DNA from: Phytophthora sp. 'mugwort'
Lineage: Eukaryota > Oomycota > Peronosporomycetes > Peronosporales > Peronosporaceae
NCBI GenBank assembly: GCA_033558025.1
Contig: JAUCEF010000012.1
Span: forward strand, 496,001-560,000
Length of the DNA: 64,000 nucleotides
Direction: 5' to 3'
Positions 9,639 to 20,049 of this stretch are shown piece after piece. The notes beneath the pieces were generated by a model, which was given only the letters and a program-made list of their open reading frames with translations, did no database searches and was not told the DNA's origin. Position 1 is the stretch's first letter. Each line of letters opens with the position of its first letter. The translations under genes were made by a program, and so were the position numbers.

Positions 9639-11792
9639 ATGGCGGCGTGCCATTCTTCGCGCGCACGCTCAATCGTGACGCTGGATGGGTACATGAGTCG
9701 AGGGAAGGCTCCGCCCAGCTCCGTGCCTCGAGATTACGCCATACTGCAGGATTTCTCGGCGTATTTGGAGCTGCGACTCAAGTGCCAGAACATGGCGATG
9801 CTGCGCCGCATCTTCGCCGATTTCCTCAACGAACAGGAGAACACCTTGGTCCCCATGATGCAGCAGGGATGCACCATCGTCACCATCTACCCGGTGCTGA
9901 GAATCAGCGCTAAGAGCCGGCGTCAGGCAGATATTCTGCTCTCGAAGCCGAAATGCCACCTCGACGCGCGCGACTGTGTGTTCCTTTATCTCCAGCACCG
10001 CACGGCGACGCGTAACATGGCGCTGTTCAAGCATTTTTTCCTCGAGTTCTTGGGCCAACGGGAGGCGGCGTTGCTGGCGTTTGTGGAGAGGGGCTGCCAA
10101 GTCATTAGCGTCATCCCGTTTGAGCTGCCGCGGCAGGTGCAGCCCGCGCCGTCATCACGGGCTGTGGGAGTTTCGACGGAGCAGCAACAAGTTGCGCCTG
10201 AGTCTGCGGCTAAGAGGAGACGCAAGCGGAGAGATACCGTGAAGGCAGCTACACCCAGGAGAGCAGCGGCTTCGGTGCCTGATGTTTCAACTGGGGCGGA
10301 TGGAGCCGCTCTCTCGGCCGTCGTGAAGAGAGCGAGAAGAACACTGAGGAAAGTCGTGCTGACTGGAGAGCGCCCAGCTCCAGAGCGTCGGAAGCGGAGG
10401 GCAGATTCTGAAGAGCCCGAGATGGAGGCGAAGCGTAGACGTACAAGTGGGAGAATTGTCTCCACCAGCGAGCCAAGCGCTAGCGAAGTGCCGCCAGCTT
10501 CAAGTCCTGTTGATGTATCGACTCCGAAGCGTGGCTCGGACCCGGAATCTAGGGCTGTGCCACCAGCTTCGAGTCATGTTGCTAAATCGACTCCACTGCA
10601 TGGCGGATATCCGGAGGCTAGTACTGCGCCGCCAACTTCGCGACCTGCTGCTAAATCGGCTACAAACCGTGACCGTGACAGGGGGGTGGAGACTAGTACC
10701 GTGCTATCAGCTTCGAGGTCTGCTGCTAAATCGACTCCAAAACGTGGTAATGATCAGGAAGTTACTACTGCGCCACCAGCGTCGCAACCTGCTGGTAAAT
10801 CGACTCCCAAGCGTAGGAGTGATCAAAGGGCTTGTGCCACGCCGCCAGCTTCAATTCCAATACCAAAACGTGGCTCGGAGTTGGAGACTAGTACTATGCC
10901 ACTCCAAGATTCAGCCTCTGCAGCCGCAACGGAAGTGGTTGCATCTGTTCTCGCTGAAGTTTTATCAAGAGTCTGTGGCGATTCTCCAAAACGTAAACGA
11001 GACCGCAAGTCTGAGGCCGTCACTCCGAACCCCAGTGAGGTTTCTAAAGAAAAGTCACACAAGCGAGGCAAACCAGCGATGACCAAGGAAATGTGCCGTA
11101 GCCAAGTGGAATTAGCGCGCAAGATGGAGACTTTCGAGGCGCAGATGCCGTGGGAGGCAGTCTATGGCGAGTTGCCAGCTCCATTCGATGAGGAGAAGCA
11201 CCCAGCGGTTGCGCTCAAGTTCCGCACGTTCTGGCGCAAGCACTCGCGTGCTGTGTGGGAGCGCAAGTTGTGGGCCCCCGTGTCTCGCAAACTCAATCTA
11301 CTGGATTTCAACAGACGGAACAACCGCCAACTCGCAGCCAAGAGCGCGTTCGAGTCGCTGCTCATTTGTGCGTATGAAACGTTTGGGGCCGCCTTCTTCG
11401 TCCAGTTGGACTCGCAGAAGCCGCGACACCCAGGCTGGTGGTACCGAGGCCCCGTTGTGGCTCTGTTTGCCCTGCAGCAACTTAAGGGCGAGGACGCCAT
11501 GTGGGATTACGTGTCGGAAAATCTGCTCAGGCGGTTCCCAAACTGCAACCTCGCACTTCCTCTGGCGGCCTCGAACTCGGGGGCCATGCGGATCCGTCAC
11601 GAACGAGAGAGTGCGTCGATGTGGATGACCAACCACCCGCTCACCCCGAGGATTCTGCGCGAAATGGCTGCAGTCAAGGCAGAGTCGCAGTCACGTGCGC
11701 TGCAGGAAGACGAGGCTCAAGCGACAACGGTGGAACCTAATTGCGAGCCAGAGACAGCGATGGCGGATGCAGTGGAGTCGTGTTTGTTATGA
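9639..11792 (+). CDS. Oomycete protein of unknown function with duplicated N-terminal module (717 aa)
   Basis: An intact open frame starting ATGGCGG after an initiator-like pyrimidine stretch. Residues about 39-86 and 112-162 are an internal duplication: the pattern F..YL..R....NMA...IF..FL..RE..L...M..GC.VI..IP appears twice. A nuclear-localisation-type cluster (KRRRKRR) follows near residue 195. The centre (about 285-440) is low complexity, with about six diverged 30-residue repeats of the type PPASS..AKSTPKRGSD. The C-terminal 230 residues form a separate conserved-looking domain rich in Trp and aromatics (WWYRGPVVALFALQQL). I do not recognise either domain. The layout suggests a nuclear protein. 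The gene sits between array copy R4 and partial copy R5 and appears unduplicated. Confidence 0.8.
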   Translation: MAACHSSRARSIVTLDGYMSRGKAPPSSVPRDYAILQDFSAYLELRLKCQNMAMLRRIFADFLNEQENTLVPMMQQGCTIVTIYPVLRISAKSRRQADILLSKPKCHLDARDCVFLYLQHRTATRNMALFKHFFLEFLGQREAALLAFVERGCQVISVIPFELPRQVQPAPSSRAVGVSTEQQQVAPESAAKRRRKRRDTVKAATPRRAAASVPDVSTGADGAALSAVVKRARRTLRKVVLTGERPAPERRKRRADSEEPEMEAKRRRTSGRIVSTSEPSASEVPPASSPVDVSTPKRGSDPESRAVPPASSHVAKSTPLHGGYPEASTAPPTSRPAAKSATNRDRDRGVETSTVLSASRSAAKSTPKRGNDQEVTTAPPASQPAGKSTPKRRSDQRACATPPASIPIPKRGSELETSTMPLQDSASAAATEVVASVLAEVLSRVCGDSPKRKRDRKSEAVTPNPSEVSKEKSHKRGKPAMTKEMCRSQVELARKMETFEAQMPWEAVYGELPAPFDEEKHPAVALKFRTFWRKHSRAVWERKLWAPVSRKLNLLDFNRRNNRQLAAKSAFESLLICAYETFGAAFFVQLDSQKPRHPGWWYRGPVVALFALQQLKGEDAMWDYVSENLLRRFPNCNLALPLAASNSGAMRIRHERESASMWMTNHPLTPRILREMAAVKAESQSRALQEDEAQATTVEPNCEPETAMADAVESCLL

Positions 11793-12014
11793 AGTTGGGT
11801 ACACTGACAGTCGTGAATATGTGAATTTGGGTTTGTAGGAAGAAATATGTGATGTTTAGGATGAAATAAGGATACTGAAAGTCTACATGTCGTGTTAGAG
11901 CTGCAGCCCCAAAACGTTGTCAATAATGGACCGCAGGTAGCCATTTTATGCGTTTTTCTTATCATTTCCCACACTATTACTTTACTTCAGTTTAGACAGT
12001 GGTCTATGTTGACT
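11793..12014. other. 3' flank of the 9639 gene
   Basis: About 220 bp of AT-rich sequence after the stop codon. No open frame or repeat is seen; it presumably holds the polyadenylation region. Confidence 0.5.
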
Positions 12015-12545
12015 TGCTCACAATCGACGCTCACCAACTATTAGGACGACGGGAGATGTACACGTAGCACGATGGTGACGAGCGCTATAGCGTCATGTTG
12101 GTGCAAATATGGGTGTTGGCAGTGAAGTGTGTCAACTAGTAAGAAAGAATGAGGAGCTGGAAAGTACTAGAAAAAAAAAGGAATGGATTCATTAACTTCT
12201 CATATCACTCCACTCACTCACGCTGCCTTGGAATAGCGACAGCGGACGTTCATCAATGGGGGAGGCCAAGTCCAAAAGAGGACCCAGCACTGCAACCACC
12301 GACATCCCGAGTCAATGAATGAAGTCGAATACGATCATCAAAGTTAATGAGGTTGTCTACTAGGAAAGTCAAGTAGAAAAGAAGGTACTATAGAAATGAT
12401 CCTGTGTAAGTACGGTCTTGACTATAAATTACGAAAGTTGCCGCTACATATATGTGTATTTTACAGCTCACGCACAGCAGCTCACAGTTTCAGCAGATCT
12501 CATTGGTTTGTTCATTTTGAACAAACCATCACTCTGAATGATGTA
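12015..12545 (+). promoter_or_regulatory. Partial repeat copy R5: shared promoter/leader module
   Basis: This stretch matches the first 480 or so bases of R3/R4, including CGCTATAGCG, the leader and the complete 61-bp intron (GTAAGT at 12,406, TTTTACAG about 60 bp later). The coding part of ORF B is not kept. It leads straight into the ERMARD-like gene at 12607, so in this context it acts as promoter and 5' leader. A second pyrimidine run ending CTACTTCAG just before the gene may be another splice acceptor. This implies that the array unit spread the promoter region of this gene, or the reverse. Confidence 0.6.
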
Positions 12546-12606
12546 GCCATTTCCCACACAGTATTTTTTTTTGCTACTTCAGGCCAGACAAAGGTCTCCA
12601 TCCACC

Positions 12607-15057
12607 ATGGAGCCGTCCTCGCCCCAATTGACCATATACCGTCCTTCGCTGTCTTCTGCAGTGCATGGCGTGCTTTATTCGTTCTGGCGAGCGCCTGGTT
12701 CCATCCGTTCATCGTTGCTATGGAGTGTACCGGAATTCACCGTGGACGTCGATGGGGTCGTGACTCTGGACTGGAGATCGCTGTTCAGCTATGTCGAAGC
12801 CAACGCCAAAGCTGCTGACGGCGTTACCTTTGAAATCGAGACGACGTGGGCAGTGGCACTCAAAGCTGAAGAGTTTATTAACAACAAATCAGTGAATTTG
12901 GACCGAGATTCGAGTTGGCCAGCAGTTCCTCTTTTGACTCATGCTGGTTCACTGGTAAAGGTGGAGGTGATGCTGAATGATGACACTGGAGAGTATTTCC
13001 TGGCTTTTGTGGTGGGCGTCACGATCTTGGAAAAAGTTTTGTATGATTTACACGAAGAGAGATCGAAGGGAAGTGGCTCAGCCAGGTCTCACAAGAAGAA
13101 TATGATTCTTAGGGATCTGCTGCATTCGGACACGCTGGTCGACACGCTACCAAGCGGTTTGCTGCGTTTGCTCCAGCTTTTGTTCCTTCCGTCGGGGCTG
13201 AATTTGCGTAACTTAGTGTGGCATGGCTTTCTAGCCCCTTTCGAGTTCCCAAAGTGCTTTGGCTGCCTCACACTGCTGCTCATTATGACGTTACCACGGT
13301 ATTTTAGAGAATCGACGGGTGGGGAAAACGCTGAAAAGCCCGAGTCGCTATTTCGTGTCGATAGTTTTGACGCTGTATTGTGTATGACAAAGTTAAAATA
13401 TTCGAGTGATGCACCAGACTGTGAGCCTCAGGAAGATTTGGTCGCTGTGCTTCGCAAGGAAACTCCAGCGACGCGAGATGAAACGATTCGTAAGTGGTCC
13501 AGTGCCCCATTCATTCCTCGTGGACGGTCCAAGCTACTACAACGCGCGATTGAGACGCTCTTGGAACAAGGAGACGAACCGTTGTTCCATTTCGCAGTGT
13601 TGCCTGTGCTCGAGCATGCGCTGCGGCTTGAGTTTCTCCGGATAAACCAGAAAAAAGCAGGATTGTCTAGTGCGTACGGCTTGGCTCAGATTGACGCATA
13701 TTATTCCACGTTGGATGGTTTCGGCCAGAAAGATAAGCACCAAGTGCTGCTGCATCCTGCTGTTCGACTGGACGCTGACTATGATGGAATCTCCAGCGAT
13801 AACAAGAGAGAGACTGCCGTGGCGAATATTTTGTATGAAACGTTGCCGTTTGCGTCTCTTGCGGTCCTGCTGGATCTCTTCATGATGTCAAATGGGCCTA
13901 ATCTTCGTGCAAAGCTTTGTCACGGTCAAACTGACCTGTCAAGCTTGCTCGTGACTTGTGAAGATAGACGACAAACCCCAACAATCTCCTCTACTACTCG
14001 ATTATTGTTCGAAGCTCTTGTACTTCTTTGCGAACGCAGTCGAGAGCAGGCTGGTCCTGACAATGAAGCCGACGCTTTTTCGCTCTCTTCGTCCGTCCGC
14101 CAGTGCCTGCAGTCGTTTAGTGCCTCGACGACCTCTTCATTCCACCCATTCTACCGTTTACATCGCGCTCTGAGCGCGGTTCACCGTGTGGCGTCCGGTT
14201 TCTCTGCTTTTCGCTCGCTTTGGACAGCGTTTCGCCTGGAAGAACTCGACAGCAACGACGGCCAAGTTGCCAGTCTCACTCGGGTTGAATTTGACACTAT
14301 TAAAACCAGCGACGGTCGCACTTTCGCGTTGGTGGAGAAAACTGGTCGAGTTGCAGAACTTGAAGCCACTTTGATTTGTAGTTTTGCAGCTAACGCACGA
14401 GCACTCAAGAAGAAGAGAAATTTTGCGCAGTTGATCGGGCAACTTAACGATCAATTAGGCGAAATCACAGCTCGAATCTGCCATGATTTTAAGGCGAATC
14501 ACCAGCGCTCGAGCGTCTTCCTCACGCTTAGTGAGATACAGAGCTCGCTCTTCGACCGCAGCTCTTTGAACGTCTTGGAGAACTCAATTGAACGGAAGCT
14601 ACTGGCTTTAAACGATCACGACGGACTGAGCGTGGCGTCGTGCATGATGGAGATCGTCGCGTGCTGCCAGCGCTCGCTGCAGGCTTTTCGTTCCCGCATC
14701 GAGCAGTTGCAGGAGCTTGTGATGGAAGGAAAAGCACGCACCAACCACCGACGCTCATTGCTCACCAGCGTTGCCTTCCTCCCTGTTTTCGAGCGTATGC
14801 AGCTCGTGAGTCTGAGTATTGTGGAGCATCAACTCGTCCACTTACACGACGCCGCAGCCACGAGCATACGCTGTCCTTACGCGCTTCCGGTGGAGCAACT
14901 TCAACGCAAACTTCTGCAGTGCATCACGTCATTCGAAGGCTGCACAGGTAGCAGTGAGATATCGTCAAAAAGTAGTGAACAGGCGGTAGAGCGAGCATTA
15001 GAGTTTTTAAACTCAAAAGCTGTCAAGGCCGCATTTCCTCCACAGAATTTAAAGTAA
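12607..15057 (+). CDS. ERMARD/DUF4209-like protein (816 aa)
   Basis: I chose the ATG at 12607 because it lies in a strong context (CCACCATGG); an upstream in-frame ATG at 12571 overlaps the putative leader intron. Around residue 198 the protein has the signature [13 protein letters not shown], and near residue 430 a second, related one, [11 protein letters not shown]. Such paired motifs are typical of the DUF4209/ERMARD family (endoplasmic reticulum membrane-associated RNA degradation protein in animals). Leu-rich segments around residues 185-240 could be membrane-associated. The rest is helical. The frame is uninterrupted and the gene appears functional. Assignment rests on motif recognition, not alignment; biochemical role in oomycetes is unknown. 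Confidence 0.65.
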   Translation: MEPSSPQLTIYRPSLSSAVHGVLYSFWRAPGSIRSSLLWSVPEFTVDVDGVVTLDWRSLFSYVEANAKAADGVTFEIETTWAVALKAEEFINNKSVNLDRDSSWPAVPLLTHAGSLVKVEVMLNDDTGEYFLAFVVGVTILEKVLYDLHEERSKGSGSARSHKKNMILRDLLHSDTLVDTLPSGLLRLLQLLFLPSGLNLRNLVWHGFLAPFEFPKCFGCLTLLLIMTLPRYFRESTGGENAEKPESLFRVDSFDAVLCMTKLKYSSDAPDCEPQEDLVAVLRKETPATRDETIRKWSSAPFIPRGRSKLLQRAIETLLEQGDEPLFHFAVLPVLEHALRLEFLRINQKKAGLSSAYGLAQIDAYYSTLDGFGQKDKHQVLLHPAVRLDADYDGISSDNKRETAVANILYETLPFASLAVLLDLFMMSNGPNLRAKLCHGQTDLSSLLVTCEDRRQTPTISSTTRLLFEALVLLCERSREQAGPDNEADAFSLSSSVRQCLQSFSASTTSSFHPFYRLHRALSAVHRVASGFSAFRSLWTAFRLEELDSNDGQVASLTRVEFDTIKTSDGRTFALVEKTGRVAELEATLICSFAANARALKKKRNFAQLIGQLNDQLGEITARICHDFKANHQRSSVFLTLSEIQSSLFDRSSLNVLENSIERKLLALNDHDGLSVASCMMEIVACCQRSLQAFRSRIEQLQELVMEGKARTNHRRSLLTSVAFLPVFERMQLVSLSIVEHQLVHLHDAAATSIRCPYALPVEQLQRKLLQCITSFEGCTGSSEISSKSSEQAVERALEFLNSKAVKAAFPPQNLK

Positions 15058-15135
15058 GAAAAAGACGGAAACATTGTTGATGTTTTAGATTTGGTACTGT
15101 TCACGGCACTAATTGACAATAAGACGGATAGAGAT

Positions 15136-15668
15136 TTAGAAGCCGCTTGCGCGCCGTCTTTCCATGGATTTGGCGTTGTTGATTGGCGGAAGTGGCCACG
15201 CGGGTTCTTGTGCGGCATATTCTTGGGGCATGATGAGAGTATGTGGGGACTCGACACGTTCGACGCTTTTCTCTTCGTCGTCGCCGTCGTACGCGGCTTC
15301 ATCCCGTTCAGTGCTGGAAAATTGACGGGCGAGCGAAGGGGAAGCCGGCATGAGGCCTAGGAAGTCCGAGTCCGTGCTGGCATTGCGAGACCGACTACGC
15401 CATCGCTGGTGGCAGGAGATCGGGACGATGGCTGCCATAGAGAAAGTTGGGACTTGACCGGTTGTGGGAGATTTAAAGACTGAGGAAATGAATTGCAAAG
15501 GCGGCGACGTTGACAACGTTCCCACATTGCCAAAGCAGCTGCCATCCTGCCATTCTTCAAGAGAGGTTTGGCTTGCTTCATCGCAACGTCAGTGGCACAT
15601 GACAGGATGCAGCCATCTGCGCGTGCCACCTGGCGTGCACGGCTGCCAAGGGTAGAGGCGTCCGGCAC
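15136..15668 (-). CDS. Possible minus-strand hypothetical gene
   Basis: Two overlapping minus-strand open frames (15668-15357 and 15525-15136) could be exons of one gene that converges on the ERMARD-like gene. The upstream exon is preceded by a good acceptor (TTTGCTTTCTAG at about 15,695), and a second acceptor (CATTTCCTCAG) lies near 15,482. The downstream part is Ser/Arg/Glu-rich with the look of a disordered tail. I could not find a donor giving a consistent phase, and no domain is recognised. It may be non-coding. Confidence 0.25.
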
Positions 15669-15811
15669 TTCAACGCCGGTGAACGGCGCTAGAAAGCAAA
15701 ATTAGTTCACTGGTAAACAACTTGGTTCTTGACGCTCTATGATTTTCTTACAACGCACACACTAAACACATGCAGCGAGCCTTTGTCATCTATCCTAAGC
15801 TTATCAGCTCC

Positions 15812-17590
15812 TTACACAACTGAGTGCATGACAGGAACGTCCGACCTTGGGGTGCGGATGCTGGCGTACGACTCGAGTGACTCACGGTCCTCCGTGTTCT
15901 TACGCTCTTCGAGTAGTCTACGCTTCTTGTGGACGACCATCGCCACACCGACGACGGCTCCCAAAGCCACGCAGACGACGGCAATGAGACCGATAAGGGC
16001 TGCCGTCGAGTGGAGACCGTCGCTGCTAGTCGCTTCTTCTTGTACGGACGCCTCAGTAGCCGAGGGGGTTGCAGTGGGCGCCGGCGTTGCCGACTGAACA
16101 GTAGTCGACGTCTGTGCCGGCGATGATTCCTGCGCCGTCGCGGTGCTTGATTCTTCGCTTGAGACGGACGCGCTCTCAGATTCTTCGCCAGTGGCGGTCG
16201 AAGTCGACTTGGTCGCCGATACCGTCGCGGTCTCTTGATCGGCAGATGCCGCACTGCTGCTTGAATCAACCGAACTGTTAGACGACAATTGAACCACTGA
16301 GACGGGCTGGATCGGAGTCGGAGTCGGCGTTGGCGTCGGTGTCGGGGTAACCGGAACGGTCGATGGCACTTCCTTCGCCGGGGCTGACGTTGGTGGGACC
16401 GTTGTAACAGGAGCTGTCGTCGGTGCATCAGTCACCGGAACTGTCGTTATTGGAGCCGTCGTTGGGGCTTCCGTGATCGGAGCTGACGTGGGGGCCTCGG
16501 TGACAGGAGTCTCCGTAACAGAAGCTGTCGTTGGTGGGGCTGTCATTGGAGCTTCCGTTTCCGGGACTGTAGTAGGAACTTCGGTTATAGCTGCCGTCGT
16601 AACCGGAGCTGTCGTCGGAGCTTCTGTCACTGGAGCAGGCGTGGGTGCGGCCGTCGCTGGGATTTCCGTGATCGGAGCTGACGTGGGTGGGGCCGTCGTC
16701 GGGGCTTCCGTGGCCGGGGTTGTAGTGGGAGCTTCGGTGACAGGAGCCTCCGTAACCGGAGCCGTCGTTGGAGCAGCTGTAGTAGGAGTCGGAGCTGTTG
16801 GGGCGGCGGTAGATGGCGTCGGCGCAGTCGTTGGGGCGGCGGTTGTCGGAGCCAAGGTGGTCATGAAAGTCTTCGTCGCGGTAATCGTCGTTTGAGACGT
16901 GTCACCACTGGTAGCGAACTGTTTGCTGCCTTCAGTGCATTCATCAGCCGATAGTGACAACGTCTCCTCCAACACCTCGCCGTTCATGCCCGTCATCGTG
17001 ATGCTTAAGGAACTCAAGTCCGCCACACTCTGACCAACACCGTCGATCAGGAAGTAATAGGCCGAATCGATCACAGAAGTCTCCTGACCGTTGATCGACA
17101 GACTCTTGACGCCCGACACGAAGTTCGTCGGCTGCACAGCCACCCAGAATTCGCTACTTCCCGTCTTCAAGCAGTACTGCACGTTGCTCGCGACCGGACA
17201 GTCCACGAACTTCCACTCGATGCTCAACTTTGTGTACGACTGGCCCGTGATGCTCTCGAACACGTCCGGAGACAGGTCCAGGTCGCCGTACGCGCAGCCT
17301 GGACACTGGTCCATAATGTACACGATCTCGGACGAATGTCCCGAGCACGACGAGTCAGTGCACGAGACTTCGGCGCATCGGCCACAGTTCATCGTCTCTT
17401 CCCACTGCTCGGTATTGAGCGCGGCGTACTTGGTGACCGCGTCATCCGGCCAGCTCATGAAGTTGCAATTGCCGTCAGAGGGCGAGCTGAGCGTGTACAC
17501 CGTGCCGTAGCCCTCGTAGCTGGTCGAATCCGACGCCACAACAAACGGCACAGCTAGCAGAAACGCACTGACAATTCGCTGCGAGTTCAT
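15812..17590 (-). CDS. Membrane-anchored expansin-like protein 1
   Basis: I start at the ATG at 17590 (MNSQRIVSAFLLAVPFVVA), which gives a clear signal peptide; the longer frame upstream lacks one. The mature protein has an EG45-like domain 1 with paired cysteines (CGRCAEVSC, DQCPGCAYGDLDLSPDVF). Its DLDLSP stretch corresponds to the HFDLS motif of expansins. A domain 2-like part follows (FWVAVQPTNF...). Then comes a stalk of about 200 residues of Thr/Pro/Ala/Glu repeats (APTTAPVTEAP type), probably heavily O-glycosylated. One membrane helix (ALIGLIAVVCVALGAVVGVA) and a basic tail end the protein. Expansins loosen cell walls without hydrolysis. Here the anchor would keep the protein on the oomycete surface. 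First of four clustered paralogues. Confidence 0.85.
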   Translation of the reverse strand: MNSQRIVSAFLLAVPFVVASDSTSYEGYGTVYTLSSPSDGNCNFMSWPDDAVTKYAALNTEQWEETMNCGRCAEVSCTDSSCSGHSSEIVYIMDQCPGCAYGDLDLSPDVFESITGQSYTKLSIEWKFVDCPVASNVQYCLKTGSSEFWVAVQPTNFVSGVKSLSINGQETSVIDSAYYFLIDGVGQSVADLSSLSITMTGMNGEVLEETLSLSADECTEGSKQFATSGDTSQTTITATKTFMTTLAPTTAAPTTAPTPSTAAPTAPTPTTAAPTTAPVTEAPVTEAPTTTPATEAPTTAPPTSAPITEIPATAAPTPAPVTEAPTTAPVTTAAITEVPTTVPETEAPMTAPPTTASVTETPVTEAPTSAPITEAPTTAPITTVPVTDAPTTAPVTTVPPTSAPAKEVPSTVPVTPTPTPTPTPTPIQPVSVVQLSSNSSVDSSSSAASADQETATVSATKSTSTATGEESESASVSSEESSTATAQESSPAQTSTTVQSATPAPTATPSATEASVQEEATSSDGLHSTAALIGLIAVVCVALGAVVGVAMVVHKKRRLLEERKNTEDRESLESYASIRTPRSDVPVMHSVV

Positions 17591-18633
17591 ATTAATTAAT
17601 TGGGACGCTATGTGTGTGTTTCGCTGCGAAATTGAAAGTGATCGGATCGCTTGGTGTACCGCACTCGGAAGTGTAGGTGACAAGCAAGCGTCCGATCGCT
17701 CAAAAGCTGTCAAGAGACGGAGAGATGTACTGACGTGGGTGGAACGCAGCGCGAACGAGATGGTCATGAGCACGTGTGCGGTCACTCGACCGTCCTGTAT
17801 CATGTCTCCCTTGCCGCGCGCGTTCCATATTCGGGCCGATAACGAGTTGCGCAAGAAGCGACGCGTTCTGCTTGGTCTCCTTCAGGATCGGTGACGGTTT
17901 CTGTACACCGCCACGTATGTCGGAGTGGGACTCGGTCGCGAACGGGTGGTCGAGCGATGGGTTCTACCGGAGAAATGCCAGACCGGCGTCAAACGCGCTC
18001 GGTTTCTGTGAACAGCTCGGATATGGCGTGCGGTGAGCGAGGCAGGCGCTGACAGCTTGTCACGTCGGTCTGACCCCTTCTGGCTAGAAATCCACGGTCG
18101 CGCTGCGACACAGAGCAGCTTGTGACTGGCGTGCTTGATCGGCTTGTTCCACGCGTCGGGTTCCATTGCCGTCTTCATCATGCCGCGATTTTGGAGGGTG
18201 GCCATTTGCGTGGCAAATGATAACGTCGCACGCACGCATGCCATTGTCACTTTATCTTTCTTCCTGCTGTGGTTTTTGCTTGAAGTGAAGGGGCTGGCAA
18301 ATTGCGAGTGGCAAAATCGGTGAACGGAGATATTCGCCGAACACCTCGTTTGACAGATTCACTGACTTTGCACCATAGTGAAAACAAGTCAAGCGAGATC
18401 ATTTCACGGTCTTTGCCCACAAGATTGCAAACGATCCATTGACCTTGCGTCTTTACGATGCAAAATTGTGACCGTTCTTTTGTCCTAAATACAGAGGAAC
18501 TTGGCCCTCTCTACTTTACTTGACTAGCTCTGCTACTTCCTTACCTATTCGTGTCTCCAGCTTATAACTATCCGCTAGGGTATAGGTATTTCTACTTGGA
18601 CTTGTTCAAAAATATGCTGTGAACCAGTCGAGT
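17591..18633. other. Intergenic, upstream of expansin-like 1
   Basis: About 1 kb with no convincing gene. It must contain the promoter of expansin-like 1 and the 3' end of expansin-like 2. Short open frames here lack coding character. Confidence 0.5.
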
Positions 18634-20049
18634 TTAAGCTCTGCTTATCGACTCGACCGAGGAGGAGAAGGCAACCGTGGGGCTCTGCACGATGTCGTAG
18701 GCGGACGAGGCGTTTGATGCACGAGGCGACGCATCGTCGTCGGACATTGCCGTGCCCTGCTCCTCACGACGCTTGTACGAGTCAATTTGCTGCTTGCGAC
18801 GGCGCACGTACAGTGCTAAACCGACTGCGACCACCACTGCAGCGCACATCAAGAAGATCATTCCGATCATCAAAGGCGTTGAATGTGAGTCGCCAGAGCT
18901 TTGCACGTTCGATTGAACAGCGTCGCCGGGCGTCGGCGTCGAAGTAGGAGACTGCACGGTGTCCGGTGCCGCCGTCACCGTTTCCTGGATGGCGCTTGAC
19001 CCCGAAGCATTTAAACTTTGCTCGGTATTCGTCTTAGACGAACCACCGACAACTACATCGTCCCAATCCGATGCAGAACTGCTGCCTGATCGAATATATC
19101 CCAAACTTCCTGAAGCGGATGTAGCAGGACTTTTCCTTAAGCTTGATGTGGCAGTAGGAGTCGGTGTTGGCGTTGAAGTCGGTGTCACTGCTGGTGTTGA
19201 AGTCGGCGTAGGCGTCACGGTTGGTGCCGCTGTCGCCAACGGAGTCGGAGCCGGCAGTGCCGTCGGAGTCGGAGCCAGCGTTGGAGCCGTAGTAGAGCTG
19301 GTTGTCGCGGTAGAGCTTTTAGAGGAAATACCGGCAGTGGTTGTAGACTGCGCGACGTCACTGGTAGCGAACTGCTTGGTGCCTTCAGTGCATTCATCAG
19401 CCGATAGTGACAACGTCTCCTCCAACACCTCGCCGTTCACGCCCGTCATCGTGATGCTTAAGGAACTCAAGTCCGCCACACTCTGACCAACACCGTCGAT
19501 CAGGAAGTAATAGGCCGAATCGATCACAGAAGTCTCCTGACCGTTGATCGACAGACTCTTGACGCCCGACACGAAGTTCGTCGGCTGCACAGCCACCCAG
19601 AATTCGCTACTTCCCGTCTTCAAGCAGTACTGCACGTTGCTCGCGACCGGACAGTCCACGAACTTCCACTCGATGCTCAGCTTTGTGTACGACTGGCCCG
19701 TGATGCTCTCGAACACGTCCGGAGACAGGTCCAGGTCGCCGTACGCGCAGCCTGGACACTGGTCCATAATGTACACGATCTCGGACGAATGTCCCGAGCA
19801 CGACGAGTCAGTGCACGAGACTTCGGCGCATCGGCCACAGTTCATCGTCTCTTCCCACTGCTCGGTATTGAGCGCGGCGTACTTGGTGACCGCGTCCTCT
19901 GGCCAATTCATGAAGTTGCAATTGCCGTCAGAGGGCGAGCTGAGTGTGTACACCGTGCCGTAGCCCTCGTAGCTGGTTGAGGCCGATACCATTGCAAGTA
20001 GAAGGACGCAAAGCGCTAGTTGAAGTGACGATCTGTAAGTTAATGCCAT
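18634..20049 (-). CDS. Membrane-anchored expansin-like protein 2
   Basis: The ATG at 20049 gives the signal peptide MALTYRSSLQLALCVLLLA. An ATG nine codons upstream would put charged residues in front of it. The two-domain expansin core is nearly identical to that of expansin-like 1 over about 205 residues. After the shared EECTEG/KQFATS end the proteins diverge completely: this one has a shorter Ser/Thr/Pro stalk with a PTPTPT run, a membrane helix (PLMIGMIFLMCAAVVVAVGL), and a longer acidic/Ser-rich tail. The match of cores but not stalks indicates recent duplication or gene conversion of the core. Confidence 0.85.
   Translation of the reverse strand: MALTYRSSLQLALCVLLLAMVSASTSYEGYGTVYTLSSPSDGNCNFMNWPEDAVTKYAALNTEQWEETMNCGRCAEVSCTDSSCSGHSSEIVYIMDQCPGCAYGDLDLSPDVFESITGQSYTKLSIEWKFVDCPVASNVQYCLKTGSSEFWVAVQPTNFVSGVKSLSINGQETSVIDSAYYFLIDGVGQSVADLSSLSITMTGVNGEVLEETLSLSADECTEGTKQFATSDVAQSTTTAGISSKSSTATTSSTTAPTLAPTPTALPAPTPLATAAPTVTPTPTSTPAVTPTSTPTPTPTATSSLRKSPATSASGSLGYIRSGSSSASDWDDVVVGGSSKTNTEQSLNASGSSAIQETVTAAPDTVQSPTSTPTPGDAVQSNVQSSGDSHSTPLMIGMIFLMCAAVVVAVGLALYVRRRKQQIDSYKRREEQGTAMSDDDASPRASNASSAYDIVQSPTVAFSSSVESISRA

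Noticed and set aside
10447..11082. 211-codon frame overlapping the 717-codon gene
   Set aside because: Shadow of the repetitive central part of the 9639-11792 gene in another frame.
12396..12818. 140-codon plus-strand frame starting like ORF B
   Set aside because: It reads through the putative intron and then antisense-like frame of the ERMARD-like gene; the ERMARD frame is far longer and has family motifs.
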